64,000 nt of DNA from contig OZ022260.1 in assembly GCA_963978905.1 (NCBI GenBank), forward strand, positions 8,297,725 to 8,361,724. The letters run 5' to 3'. The notes beneath the pieces are model-generated. The model was not told the origin of the DNA, did not search any database, and saw nothing but the letters and a program-made list of their open reading frames with translations. A program made the translations under genes and the position numbers. Each line of letters begins with the position of its first letter. Within the stretch, counting starts at the first letter, position 1. This DNA is from Trichostrongylus colubriformis. Its lineage: Eukaryota; Nematoda; Chromadorea; Rhabditida; Trichostrongylidae. This document shows, one piece after another, positions 33,323 to 43,693 of the stretch.

Positions 33323-33503
33323 GTAAAGCCGCGTTCATATTTTGCGGTGCCGGCGGTAGGGCGTAGCTGCGTGTCTCCGCGTCTCCTGCTGTGCCAGCCT
33401 GTCTCGTTGCCTGCGTAATCTCTGCGCCTCACCCATGCCACTCTGATTCGCTGCTTGTGAATGCAGACACGCCCTGTCGGCGCAAGGTATGAACGCGGTC
33501 TAA
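33323..33503. repeat. GC-rich MITE, CCGCGTTCATA-type ends
   Basis: The ends are GCCGCGTTCATATTTTGCGG and GGTATGAACGCGGTCTAA. The inner sequence (GGGCGTAGCTGCGTGTCTCC) matches the element at 988-1136. The long open frame that starts inside its right half has no family resemblance. Confidence 0.65.
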
Positions 33504-34604
33504 GGCGCCAGCTTTCCTTTCACTATACAACTATGTATTTATTAAGTTTATTGTTTCTATTAGGCGAAGTACAGCTTCGTTCACCAGTAACATATCACAA
33601 CGTGTGGCATTTCCTGCAACGGTGGACTGATGAAGTCTGCATGGTCCTTTACTTTTACGGGAATATAGCCAAAGGCAGCGACGTTATCTGTCGGAAGACA
33701 TTTATCGGGAAGTTAATCATCAACAAATGTTTCAGTAACACCTCGCCGGCTCAACTTTTACCATCACAATCAAGTTCCAGAGAAGTATTTGGAGTTTGCT
33801 CGAGTTCGGGCTTTATACTCCTGGACATCTTTCGAGCCACCCGATCAACCAGGTTATTTGGCTGCGGCAAGATTCTGCACGCCCTTTGTGCCACTGTTGT
33901 GGCTCGTGCCTTTATACTTTCATAATTTCAAATCGTAGCAAATATCGTGAAATCTAAAAAACGTATGTGCTTATGGCACTACGGCATGGATGTGTGTGTT
34001 TTTGTGGCTCGCGTACGTTTCCAGCGGATATTGCTTGTCAGTGTGACATGGGGTCTTTTTGAGTTCGTGACGAAAACGCCTGCCGTCAGCCGATGGAAGT
34101 GTAACCCACACATCTCCAGACACACATAAAACCCATTCCGAAACGGATCCATCAGAGTGCATCTAGTTCAGTGGAGATGTTAGGAATGAATGTTAAAACT
34201 GAAAAGGAAGTGATTAACTGGACACTGAACATATCACCAATCACATTAGACCCGTTCCTCATCACGTATGGAATTACCACCGATTAGTCTGAACTTATGA
34301 ACTGATGATTCATCAAAGCAGCACTTTGGCTTATACGACGCTTCACTGAGGATTCTGATGATTACTGGGAAGTTGATAACGAAGGAACGGTCTCTTTGAA
34401 GTGGCTGCTTACCATTGCCTTGCCTTATACCCTTGTTTCTGTGACATCTAACAAGGGAAGGACCCCTGGTCGAAGTGGCCACTCGGAATGGGATACACAT
34501 GTCCGACGTATTTTCGGACGCTGATCTCGAATCTGTATTCGAAATTTGCAGGACGATTCTCTGAGCGGAGTTATGGAGGTTTTTTTTTTGAAAAAACAGT
34601 ACTA
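33504..34604. other. Unassigned interval
   Basis: About 1.1 kb with a 154-codon open frame (33461-33925, partly in the MITE) that shows no domain, signal or family similarity. I see nothing else. Confidence 0.4.
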
Positions 34605-35457
34605 TTAGGTTGGACGGGAAGTTCTGGGACACCTTGTGAGAAAAATTCAATTTATTTTAATTTTACTCACATGTAACTTCAGTCACCAAAGTATGCACCA
34701 TCGTGATCTACAATGTACTGCCAACGCTCAGGAAGATCGTAGATACCCTTCCGGTAGAATTCGGGAGACTTCTGGTCAAAGAAGTTCTGGAGCCCGCTCT
34801 TGAGATCGTCGTCATCTTTGAACTGTCGCCCGTCAAGGAAGTGGCTCAACGACCGGAATAGGTGGTAGTCAGTTGGGGACATGTCCGGGGAATATGGTGG
34901 GTGGGGAAGCGTCGTCCAGCCGAGGTCCTGGATCCTTTGACACGCCAACTTTGCCACATGTGGGTGAGCGTTATCGTGGAGGAAGAGGTCTTGGTCCATT
35001 TTTCCGGTAAGTTTTGGCGCTCCGGTGTCCAATTGCCTGCAGTAGAGATCGGCAGTGGCTGTCGTGTTGGATGGTAACAGTTTCCTATTTTTTTGAAAAT
35101 TTTCAAAAAAAAAAGTTTTTTTCTCAATGCAATTTTTTGAATATTTTCCTGTTCCAATTTGAGCCGATCGAGCCATCGGGCTGCCGCCATATGAGAGACA
35201 GTACCTGGGTCCATCGACTGGTTAATTTTGTTAGTGGCCTCGCATGCTGAGGAACCGAGGCGGTGTTCGTGAATTTCGCACCTTTCGCGAAATTGCCGTA
35301 AATTCACTGCTAGTTGAAGCCGTAGAGAATATGAATGTGCTATTCAGAAGCCCTTTTCAGACGCTTCATATACCCCCCACTACCAAATGCTCCCGAAGCT
35401 TTACAGGTTTCTACAGGAAAAAACAAAAAGTGTCCCAGAACTTCCCGTCCAACCTAA
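34605..35457 (-). mobile_element. Mariner element with internal deletion, readable transposase C-terminus
   Basis: The inverted ends are TTAGGTTGGACGGGAAGTTC and GAACTTCCCGTCCAACCTAA, both next to TA. The minus strand keeps the second and third catalytic regions of a DD34D transposase: FLHDNAHPHVAKL and then HPPYSPDMSPTDYHLFRSL, followed by the normal C-terminus (GRQFKDDDDLKSGLQNFF..DGAYFGD) and a stop near 34680. The first catalytic region is deleted, so it cannot encode an active enzyme. The type resembles mariners described from hookworms. Confidence 0.88.
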
Positions 35458-35479
35458 TATTATATGATAGGTTTGGAAG

Positions 35480-35900
35480 TCCATAGCACGCCAGCCAGAC
35501 GTTCTTGCGCAAAACCAGGGCGATTTTCGTGTTCAGTGAGCCAAATTACCCCCAAGGAACAAGTTTTTAGCCTATTCGAGAATTTGACCAAATCTCGGAA
35601 AATACATGGGCTATAGGGTGGCAGCCCATTGAACAAAGGAGAAGCCCTTCACTTTTGCTTGGTAAATGCTCCTATTTGTACATTTTCGTACATTCAGTCT
35701 GTGGGCAAGTGTAAAAGGTAGTGTTGGCTACCTTGTTCAGGTTTCAGAGTTTTCTGTAGAAGAAAATTCAAAAACCACCACTTTATCCCCTGGCCACCCC
35801 CCAATTTTGCGAAGTTGGACAAAAACTGGATTTAGCTGAAAATTTGCACAGAGGGGAATTCGACCCCCTGCACACGAATATCATAATCTTTTTACGCAAC
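35480..35900. repeat. Diverged dispersed repeat related to 26170-26650
   Basis: Shared blocks include TTTTCGTGTTCAG followed by a CCCC-containing stretch and AAGTTT..AGCCTA, and later ACCCCCTG..ACGAATAT. Its class is unknown. Confidence 0.45.
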
Positions 35901-36574
35901 AACTAATTCGTGTGGTACGGATTCTCTTCGAATTGGTATCCTTCCCTTGTGAGTAGTGTTAGTAGTTATAAATAAAGTGGAAGAATAAATTATGAGTGCG
36001 ATAGGTACTAGTACAAGGAAACGTCCGGAAGTAAAAGAAAAGCACCCACTGACAATGGAACACAAAATGCAAAAAAAACCCGCACAGGCGGGAAGCAAAG
36101 CCATGGGCCCTGTCTTGCAGATCCGGAACACTACCAATGAGCCACTGAGGCCGTTGCTAGCTCCGCAACGGCCGTGCTGATGACGTAGTGCCTAGCCAAT
36201 GAGTCCCATTCCGAATGGCCACTTCGACCTGGGGTTCTTCCCTTATTAGGAGCTTACGCATTCATGAAAGTGTTTTCATATGAACACAAAGGCTGCACTG
36301 AGCATGTGGGCGGTCCCCCCCCCTCCTCCCTCCCTCTCCACATACACGTGAGCCATTGGAGCATCTGTTTGCTGTGCTGCAGTCTACGAACTAGGGCCTA
36401 GAGGCCGATAACTTCACCCCCCCCCCTTTCTTTATCCCGTCTCTGCTTTTAAGCACTGAGTGCTCGTTGGTTTTGCCTCTGCTAGTATGTGCCATGTATG
36501 TATAAGCATTCTTTAAATTTTGACCCATTATGCAGCCTTTGGTCTGTCGGCGCTACTTTTACATAGACCCGGTC
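35901..36574. other. Unassigned interval
   Basis: This contains two C-rich runs (near 36316 and 36417) and short open frames without family resemblance. Confidence 0.4.
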
Positions 36575-36814
36575 GGGTGTGTGCAGATACGACAGCGAAT
36601 CCGTGGCCGCCCGCGGCGAGCGGCGCGGCGGGAGCGAGTGGAAGTGGCGTGGCATGGCAGCCTTCAAGCGAGGCAGTGTGGCATGAGTGGGAGCGCAGAC
36701 GTGACGCAGTCATGTTCGGCCGGCTCCTAAGAGCAATCGATACGGCGAGTCGTACTGGTGGCGCCGCGAGTGAAACGCCGCGAAGCGATTTGCTGTCATA
36801 TCTGCACACACTCG
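36575..36814. repeat. GC-rich hAT-like MITE, GGGTGTGTGCAGATACGAC end
   Basis: This 240-bp element is flanked by ACCCGGTC on both sides (36567-36574 and 36815-36822), a perfect 8-bp duplication. Its core is in the opposite orientation to that of 37249-37486 relative to the window. Confidence 0.82.
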
Positions 36815-37248
36815 ACCCGGTCAAGCAAAACGATAAAGCAAGCTCAGGCGTATTTATTTACAAGTCAATGAATTTGCCTCAATTCATGTTTGGCTGTGAC
36901 TCTCAAGAAAATTCGGAATCGTGTTACTGTGATACCAGAACGTTTGTAATACCTCTATTCTTAGCCAAGTTCAGTTACTTCAATTATGGTCGAAGCAAGT
37001 AATTAGTAAGAATCATTTATAAGGTTTGATTTTGCTTTCAGAGTTCACAAATGTCTTTGTTTACCAAACGTCTCATTAGGGAGATTCTGGTACATTTTCT
37101 TTTCTAGCGATGTTTTTCGGATGTGCAAATGTGATTCTGTCGGCTGACAACTTCATCCTTTAATAATAGTGTTTCTGTAGACAACCCAATATACGCCGTT
37201 ATTCGTCTGTCGCTTTTCGTTACGGTACGACCTTCACCTTATAAACTC

Positions 37249-37486
37249 GGGTGTGTGCAGATATGACGGAAAGTCGCTTCGGCGTTTCACTCGCGGCGCC
37301 ACCAGTACGACTTGCGAGTCGATTGCGCTTGGGAGCCCGGCGGAGCGTGGCTGCCTCACCTCTGCACCTCCACCCATGCTACACTGCCTCGATCGAAGGT
37401 TGCCATGCCCTGCCACTGGCACACGCACCCGCCGCGCCGCTCGCCGGGGGCGCCCACGCGATTCGCTGTCATATCTGCACACACCC
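37249..37486. repeat. GC-rich hAT-like MITE, perfect GGGTGTGTGCAGATATGAC ends
   Basis: The inverted ends are GGGTGTGTGCAGATATGAC and GTCATATCTGCACACACCC (with CAGC/GCTG variation inward). The left flank GACCTTCACC.TATAAACTC is shared with the copy at 19821, but the right flank is not. Confidence 0.75.
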
Positions 37487-37533
37487 GTTCCAATTGAGTT
37501 ACTGCACAAAGTTATAAAAAATTTCGATTAACT

Positions 37534-37766
37534 CTAAAATTGAGGTGAAGCAGAGAAGAGAGTCATTAGCTCAAAGTAGTAGCTGCTATCCATGTCGGCA
37601 TTGTCCTTTATGATTTTAGATTCTGCCGATCCTTGTAGCCTTATGTTTTTGTCTATCGAAAATTTGGGGTTGAGAATTTCAATGTACTCGTGGTCCACTC
37701 TTCCGACAACACCTCCGACATTTCTTTCAAGGCAGTTATTGTGTCTAAGGAATGTTCTGTTTTTGG
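37534..37766 (-). CDS. Possible terminal exon of an unrecognised gene
   Basis: The minus-strand frame is open for about 77 codons to a TAG at 37534-37536 and reads with a coding-like composition (ERNVGGVVGRVDHEYIEI, SAESKIIKDNADMDSS, YYFELMTLF). An AG just above 37766 could be an acceptor. I recognise no family. It might be a chance frame, because no partner exon was found. Confidence 0.22.
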
Positions 37767-38426
37767 CTCAAAAGTGTAGGTAATCCTGGTCGAACCTGTC
37801 TTGAATCACTGATGTTCTCTTGTTAGACCCACTTTCGTATCATTTTGCTTCTTCCTGTGTTATACAGTTTCGGTTTGAAGGCAGTTATAGGAGTTAATTC
37901 TATCCGTAAAAAATCTCTGAACAATCAATGTGCTTAGTGGTCCTAAAGTGAAAAAGAAACGGCATGAAACGGTAAAAACCATGTAAGTGTGACCCTTCTC
38001 CCAAATTTTGGTTCCAAAAGGGGGCAGGCCACGTTTAAAGGATGGGCAGACCACGTTAAAGCAAGTGGCAACTGCTAAAGCTAAAGCCGGTCCTTCCCTC
38101 TGAGAATTTTGGCACATAGAGTCCCCTAGCTTTTGTATGGATGACTCACTTCAGGAGTAGTCATTACCCATTTCATCCCTGTCACCACTTACACAATTAA
38201 GTATGATAATTCGGCTAAATTGAGCGACCGCTTCATGATTTCAGGAAAGCGGTACAGCGGCTCGTTATTCATTTATAGTTTCGGTGCTTTGCAATCTTGC
38301 TGATTATTTGCAAGGAGTGGTTGTCAGGAATTTGTCCTTTCTGGAATAATTGGAGCAAATGAGTCGGATAAAAGCGTATAATCGGCATTGCTACCACTCT
38401 CTAAACTCGTTAAGTTCATTTAAAAA
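37767..38426. other. Unassigned interval
   Basis: Nothing recognised. Confidence 0.35.
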
Positions 38427-38468
38427 TGGTCGCCGACAAATTGGATTACAAGCCGCTCTGCAATCGGG
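38427..38468 (+). CDS. Possible first exon (MVADKLDYKPLCNR)
   Basis: An ATG in AAAAATGG context opens a 14-codon frame that ends exactly at a consensus gtatgt donor. This is what a nematode first exon looks like, but no downstream exon was identified and the family is unknown. Confidence 0.22.
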
Positions 38469-40988
38469 TATGTATATCAGGCATCGTTACACGCATGTTT
38501 AATTCTAGCTAGTAGTTGCTAAATTTTCATCCGTTTTCACCCTTTTTAATTCCTGAAGTAGGAGTGAATCGCCTTTGTGTGAGTGGTCCATAATTAGTGC
38601 ACCGCATTGTGGCTTACCCTTGTTTCTTACAAACTATCTAGGATTTTCGAGGATTTTGCATACCAGTGACTACTGAAATGCCCTTGGAATATAACCACTA
38701 GTTTTTGTGGCTTGGGGCTCGTTTCGCAGTTCAGGACCCAACGAAATCGCTAGTGTCTGACTGAGCAGGGCCGGAAATCCTCCGGTAAATACAAATCCCA
38801 ATTTACTCTGCATCGAGGAGAGGAATAATAAGAGATACCCTAAAGTTTCAGAGGCATCATAAAGTGAAGGATTATAGCCCCAGCAAAAGCGCTGACTTTT
38901 TCGACTCTTAGAACCCAGAGTTTTGGGGGAAGGGAATCAACGATTTTCCTATAAAGTGGCAGAGGGTTGCCGATAACAATGGTCAATACGTTGTTGCCTA
39001 ATTGTTATTTGTTGGACGAAAAAAAAAATAAAAAGTGATGATCGAAAAAAATACTACAAGACTTTTGGGACAACCTAATATATATGTATATATGATCAAT
39101 TACAGAATTGTGTTCACTTCTTGTTAGTATAACATTTTTATGTATTATTTTCAAGTAATATGGCTCTTCTAATGCTTCGAAACAATCAATTGTAGAGATT
39201 CCTAACATATATTGACGAGTACTGCATTCTGATAGTAAGCAGAGATAAGCAGTAGGCAAAACATTGGCGTTTTAATCAACTGTTAACATGAAATTTTCCA
39301 AATTTCTTACCAACACCTCTCCCATACTTTCCACAATCTTTCCGTCCAAAGTTAATTGATCGGTGAAGTTTTCGATTTTTTTAAGCATCTTTGGACGTGC
39401 TTTTTGTAGTAGTGAGCCCAAAAATTTCTGGGCGGCAATATTGCTGCTTCTGTCGTGAAGTATTAACCCTTCCGTTTGCAGGGTTTGATTTATAGCTTTC
39501 TATCATCGATGCGTATCGCATGGACACCATGAACCGAGAACGAATGTAAAAATAGCATACAAATTAGTTTACTAAATTAGGTAAATCACTGTTTTCTTGT
39601 TGGGCTACGCAAGTTTCTTCCTCCCAAAACAATATATTGCTGTGCTCCTTTGTGGGTCCAGGACCGACCGTGAAGGGATAAAAGGCCTGGTTGCTGAGCT
39701 GACATTGAGCCTAGGGCTCAGCATAGTGAAGATTTCTCAAAATGGGATCGTTGCTTTGACGTCCTGTTCAATGGGTCACCTTTGATGAGGCACTGCTACC
39801 TTATTCAAGACCTTATGCAGCCGTTCCCGCCGATTCAAGGTCAGCACCTTCTCGATTGCCTCGGTTGGGATGTTCGCCCTATAGTTGCTATGGGGTTTTA
39901 GGCTCTTCACAGACGCCATACGCCGATACCGTTTACCCAATGTGGCCTTACGCCTATACCGTTTACCCAATATGGCTGTGACCCCCTTGACTATCTTGCA
40001 GACCTCCAATTTTTATTTAATTTTTAATTTTTTTTCTTGTAATTTAGCCTTCAGATTGGCTTTTACTGTGATACGTATAATGTGGCAGGCTCCACTATCT
40101 TCAAGAAAAACCATCAAACTTCGTCCACATCGCATTAATTGGAATCATCAGTGGTTGTACCGCTTCCGCGCATTTCCTGGGCACCTGAGAACTGGCTTTG
40201 TCATCCCTCCTGTTTTGAGGAACTCGGCATTCATAACTTTTAATTGAGGCCACTATTTGCCACTGGTTTTGAAGTCTTTCCATGTTTTCCGGACTCTTAT
40301 CCAATCTCTATCATCATGTGATTAAGGAAATAAACGTCTCCCTTAAGACGAAGTGCTTAATCATGGAATCCTGAGTGGAGAAAAACAGAAACGAGCTTAG
40401 AGCTAGTCCATGAGTGTGTGGTTTCTGGCTCCTTCTTTCTACTGGATGGATTGATGTTTCCGACCGTTTATGTTCATGTATGTTCCAGAATGACGGAGAA
40501 AAAATTCCACGCTTCCTCTGACTGGCCCTCTATCCAGTTCGACCTGCAATTTCTACTTCAGGGGCAGCATGCTTTCAGTTTTCTTAGGAATGTTCCTAGT
40601 GTGACTGCACCCATTTCAGCATACCGTACGCGTGAAAAAGCGATACGAAGCTGGCCCGTTCTCTTCTTTTTGCAAATCGAATATCAACTGAGAAACTTGC
40701 CATCAATTGCTTGCAGTTGCAGCTGGATTGCTAATGAGTTCTCCTTTTGATGTCACGTTATTCAAGTTATTTTTATACAAAGGTGGTCGGCGGCCACTCA
40801 TTACTACGTCAGACTTAGGAAATGTTCTGTTCTCCCGGTTCATCGGCAATGAGCAACTCAAATTCCATCCCTGAGTGAGCCATGCACTGGAACTCCGCTT
40901 CAATGTCACCACAATTTTTTTTGATTCATCGGTTGATGTTTAGAGAAATCTCTTCTACTGAACAACTACTCAATGCTCCATGGTTTTT
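38469..40988. other. Unassigned interval
   Basis: This includes a lone mariner-like terminus (GGGACAACCTAA ending at 39078). At 39920-39975 there is a short direct repeat (CGCC.ATACCGTTTACCCAAT twice). The neighbouring frames at 39776-40300 are interrupted and not recognised. Confidence 0.4.
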
Positions 40989-41290
40989 AAAGGAATCGTC
41001 CACGGAGGATTTCATTTTGTCCGTCATACACATATTATTTATTTATTTATTTATTATTATTATTTATATATTTATCTTACACTTGCTTACTAATGGCCAC
41101 GTGCGAAGTTTCACGCGCATATGGAAGACTTCAAATGAGATGGAGCTCCGCAAAATGTGAACGACGGGATGGGGCTTCCAAGTTAGTTTGGACGCTAGAG
41201 AGTTGAGAAGCATAGAGACGTGATCAGAGACGCAGATTGAGAAGCAAATAAACAACGGGCGCGAAAATCTAATCTGCGCTCTGACCGCTG
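40989..41290. repeat. Single AAAGGAATCGTCCACGG terminus and dispersed repeat
   Basis: AAAGGAATCGTCCACGGAGG at 40989 matches the ends of the element at 63104-63533, but no right end was found. It is followed by an AT-rich run and, from 41070, by an inverted relative of 32100-32290. Confidence 0.45.
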
Positions 41291-42292
41291 ACGGCTCTCC
41301 AAATATTTTGGCGGGAATTCAAGCGAGTTGCTCTTCTTCCAATATTACGATTTCTGCTTTGAAGGAGTTCTATGTTCTACGGTGTTTCTGTTCGTCTACT
41401 GTATCCAGTTGAGTGATTATGGTCATGGAACTCCGGGGACGAATCCTTGATGCAAGGGGCATCACATTTTGCTCGTCCATAAGAAGTGAAGTGGATGTGT
41501 GAGTGGAACACCATAAATAAGAAAAACTCAAAACCCGGAAGAGAACGCCTCTGCACTTCCCATTTAATAGGTTTGCGTACGTACATTTTAGTGTGCAGTG
41601 TTGCGTGGTATCTATCACACTGAACCCCGCCAATCTTTTGATAAGTGGCACTAGTGGCACGTCCATCTGACGGCGCAGTCCACTCAACAGGAATTGAGGG
41701 TGTGTGTCATTAGGGCAGAAAACTCGTGTGGCCACGTTCGACGCGCGACGAAATGGTGCGAGATAGGGGTGGCGTACTACTTGAGTCCTAGAGCAATTAT
41801 AGTCAGAAAAAGGCATAGAGCATAACTATCGCTTGAGAATCCGTTTAATAGGACGCGCATAGCTTGCATCATCGCGTCGCATGCCGGATCCCGCAACGCG
41901 AATTTTGTGTCCTAATGGAACACACCCAAATTGGACGCCTGTGCAGGGACCTGCTAAGTGACTTCATGTGCAGCCTTCACCTAGAGAAAGCCACATGGCG
42001 TCTGCTTCAACTCCAGCAAACATTCAGATAAGCAGAATTTCCCTTCTCAAACAGGCAATCCATGAAGTCAGTTGCTCTTGAGGTAAAGGCTCGACAACTT
42101 CGATGCTGTGGCAAATTGTCCATTTTTCAGAAGGCAATTTTCAGAAGGCATATACAACTGATAATTCAGGCGTTTATGATGCAGTTAGTAAATCGCGCAA
42201 CCGATGATGTGAGAGCTCTCTCAAGTAAAAAAGGGCTCAGCAGCTTCATGCCTCGTTTTAGGGGCAAGTGACCTTTCGAAGGTCGATAATAT
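41291..42292. other. Unassigned interval
   Basis: Open frames on the minus strand around 41370-41816 overlap in several phases, with no recognisable product. Confidence 0.35.
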
Positions 42293-42689
42293 GGGGTGTG
42301 TAGACTTATATCGAATTTTCGTTCTGCGACGTCGCAGTCAAGGGACCGTCAGCACAACTTGCCGCGATCGGTTGGAATTTCGCTCGGACGCTCAGGAAGA
42401 TTCTGGTACCATGAAAGTCCTTTAAAAAAAAGGCTGTTTAACTCATCATTATCTGAAAACAACAACCTTTGTACCTTAAAAAGACAAAATAGTAAAATAA
42501 AAAGTAAAAGAAACGATAGCATTGCGTGATAACAATCCTAATTAAGAAATAATTAATTCGGGCGTTAATCTCTCATGGGAGTGTTATGTAGGCATCGCAA
42601 GCCTCCTATGAGAATCACACGCGAAGAAGCCTGCGGAGCCGCTCGCCGCGTGCGGCCTCGCGAAAATTTGACATAAGTCCACACACCCC
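42293..42689. repeat. GC-rich inverted-repeat element, GGGGTGTGTAGAC ends, copy 2
   Basis: The ends are GGGGTGTGTAGACTTATATC and GACATAAGTCCACACACCCC. The AT-rich middle matches 8921-9267. Flanks GATAATAT and ATAATACG could be a decayed 8-bp duplication. Confidence 0.7.
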
Positions 42690-43001
42690 ATAATACGCCG
42701 TGACAGCTGTCACTATGGTGAATGTAGTGCAATGAGAATGGTTTAACCGGTAACCATAGCAATTTTACGAACCGGAAGCTCAAATTGAGTCCTTCCCAGG
42801 ACCTACACGCCTGTCGAAATTCTCAGATGAAGTTTCATTCTTGATAGATCAAGGAAAAAATTCGTGAATCGAGCTCTGAGATGGAGAACCGAGTCACTGA
42901 CCAGATCCACTGTATTCACATAGCTCTTCGAATTTGGCGGGAAGTAGACTCTATGGAACCTCATGAGCATGGTGCACTCCAAGCTACTGCTAGAATAAAT
43001 A

Positions 43002-43693
43002 TTAGGTTGTAGGGGAAGTTCTTACGTTTTTTTGAAAATGTGTTTTTTTCACTTCAAACTGCTTTCCAGCAATTTCTCCTGTACATATATATGTAGTACA
43101 AGTTCATACGCATTTATAGGTACTATTGTCCTTCATCTCCCGGATAACCTTTTCCGGCAAAATAAACGTATCAAAGGTCAATGTCATCTTCATTATCGAA
43201 AGCTTTTCTTCGAATGGCGATAGATAGGGAAAGGAAAAGGGAAAGGAAAAGATGATAGTCCGATGGAGCAAGATCAGGGCTATAAGGTGGATGGGGCAGC
43301 ATTTCCCATTCGAGCTCGAGTATTTTTTGGCGAGTCAATTTGTTGACGAGTCTTCCCACATATTAAAAAAGTGGCTCGCCAAAACTTCTCGAGCTTGAAT
43401 GGGAAGTGCTGCCCCATCCACCTTATAGCCCTGACCTTGCTCCATCGGACTACCATCGTTTCCTTTCCCTATTTAACGCCAGTCAAAGAAAAACTTCCGA
43501 TAGTGAAGATGACATTGACTTTCAATATGTTTATTTTGCCGAAAAAGGTTATTCGGGAGATGAAAGACAATAATACCTATGGATGCGTGTGAACTTGTAC
43601 TACATGTATATGTACAGAAGAAATTGCTGGGAAGCAGTTTGGAGGGAAAAAAGTACGTTTTTGAAAAACGAAAGAACTTTCCCTACAACCTAA
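43002..43693. mobile_element. Palindromic mariner: two transposase 3' halves head to head
   Basis: The termini TTAGGTTGTAGGGGAAGTTC and GAACTTTCCCTACAACCTAA are flanked by TA. The left half carries, on the minus strand, LEWEMLPHPPYSPDLAPSD; the right half carries the same block on the plus strand (LEWEVLPHPPYSPDLAPSD). The two halves are inverted copies over about 330 bases each, with many scattered differences, around a centre near 43360. Neither half has the N-terminus or the first two catalytic residues. Confidence 0.88.

Noticed and set aside
33461..33925. 154-codon plus-strand open frame
   Set aside because: It starts inside a MITE, has no recognisable domain and no splice or start context; chance is likelier.
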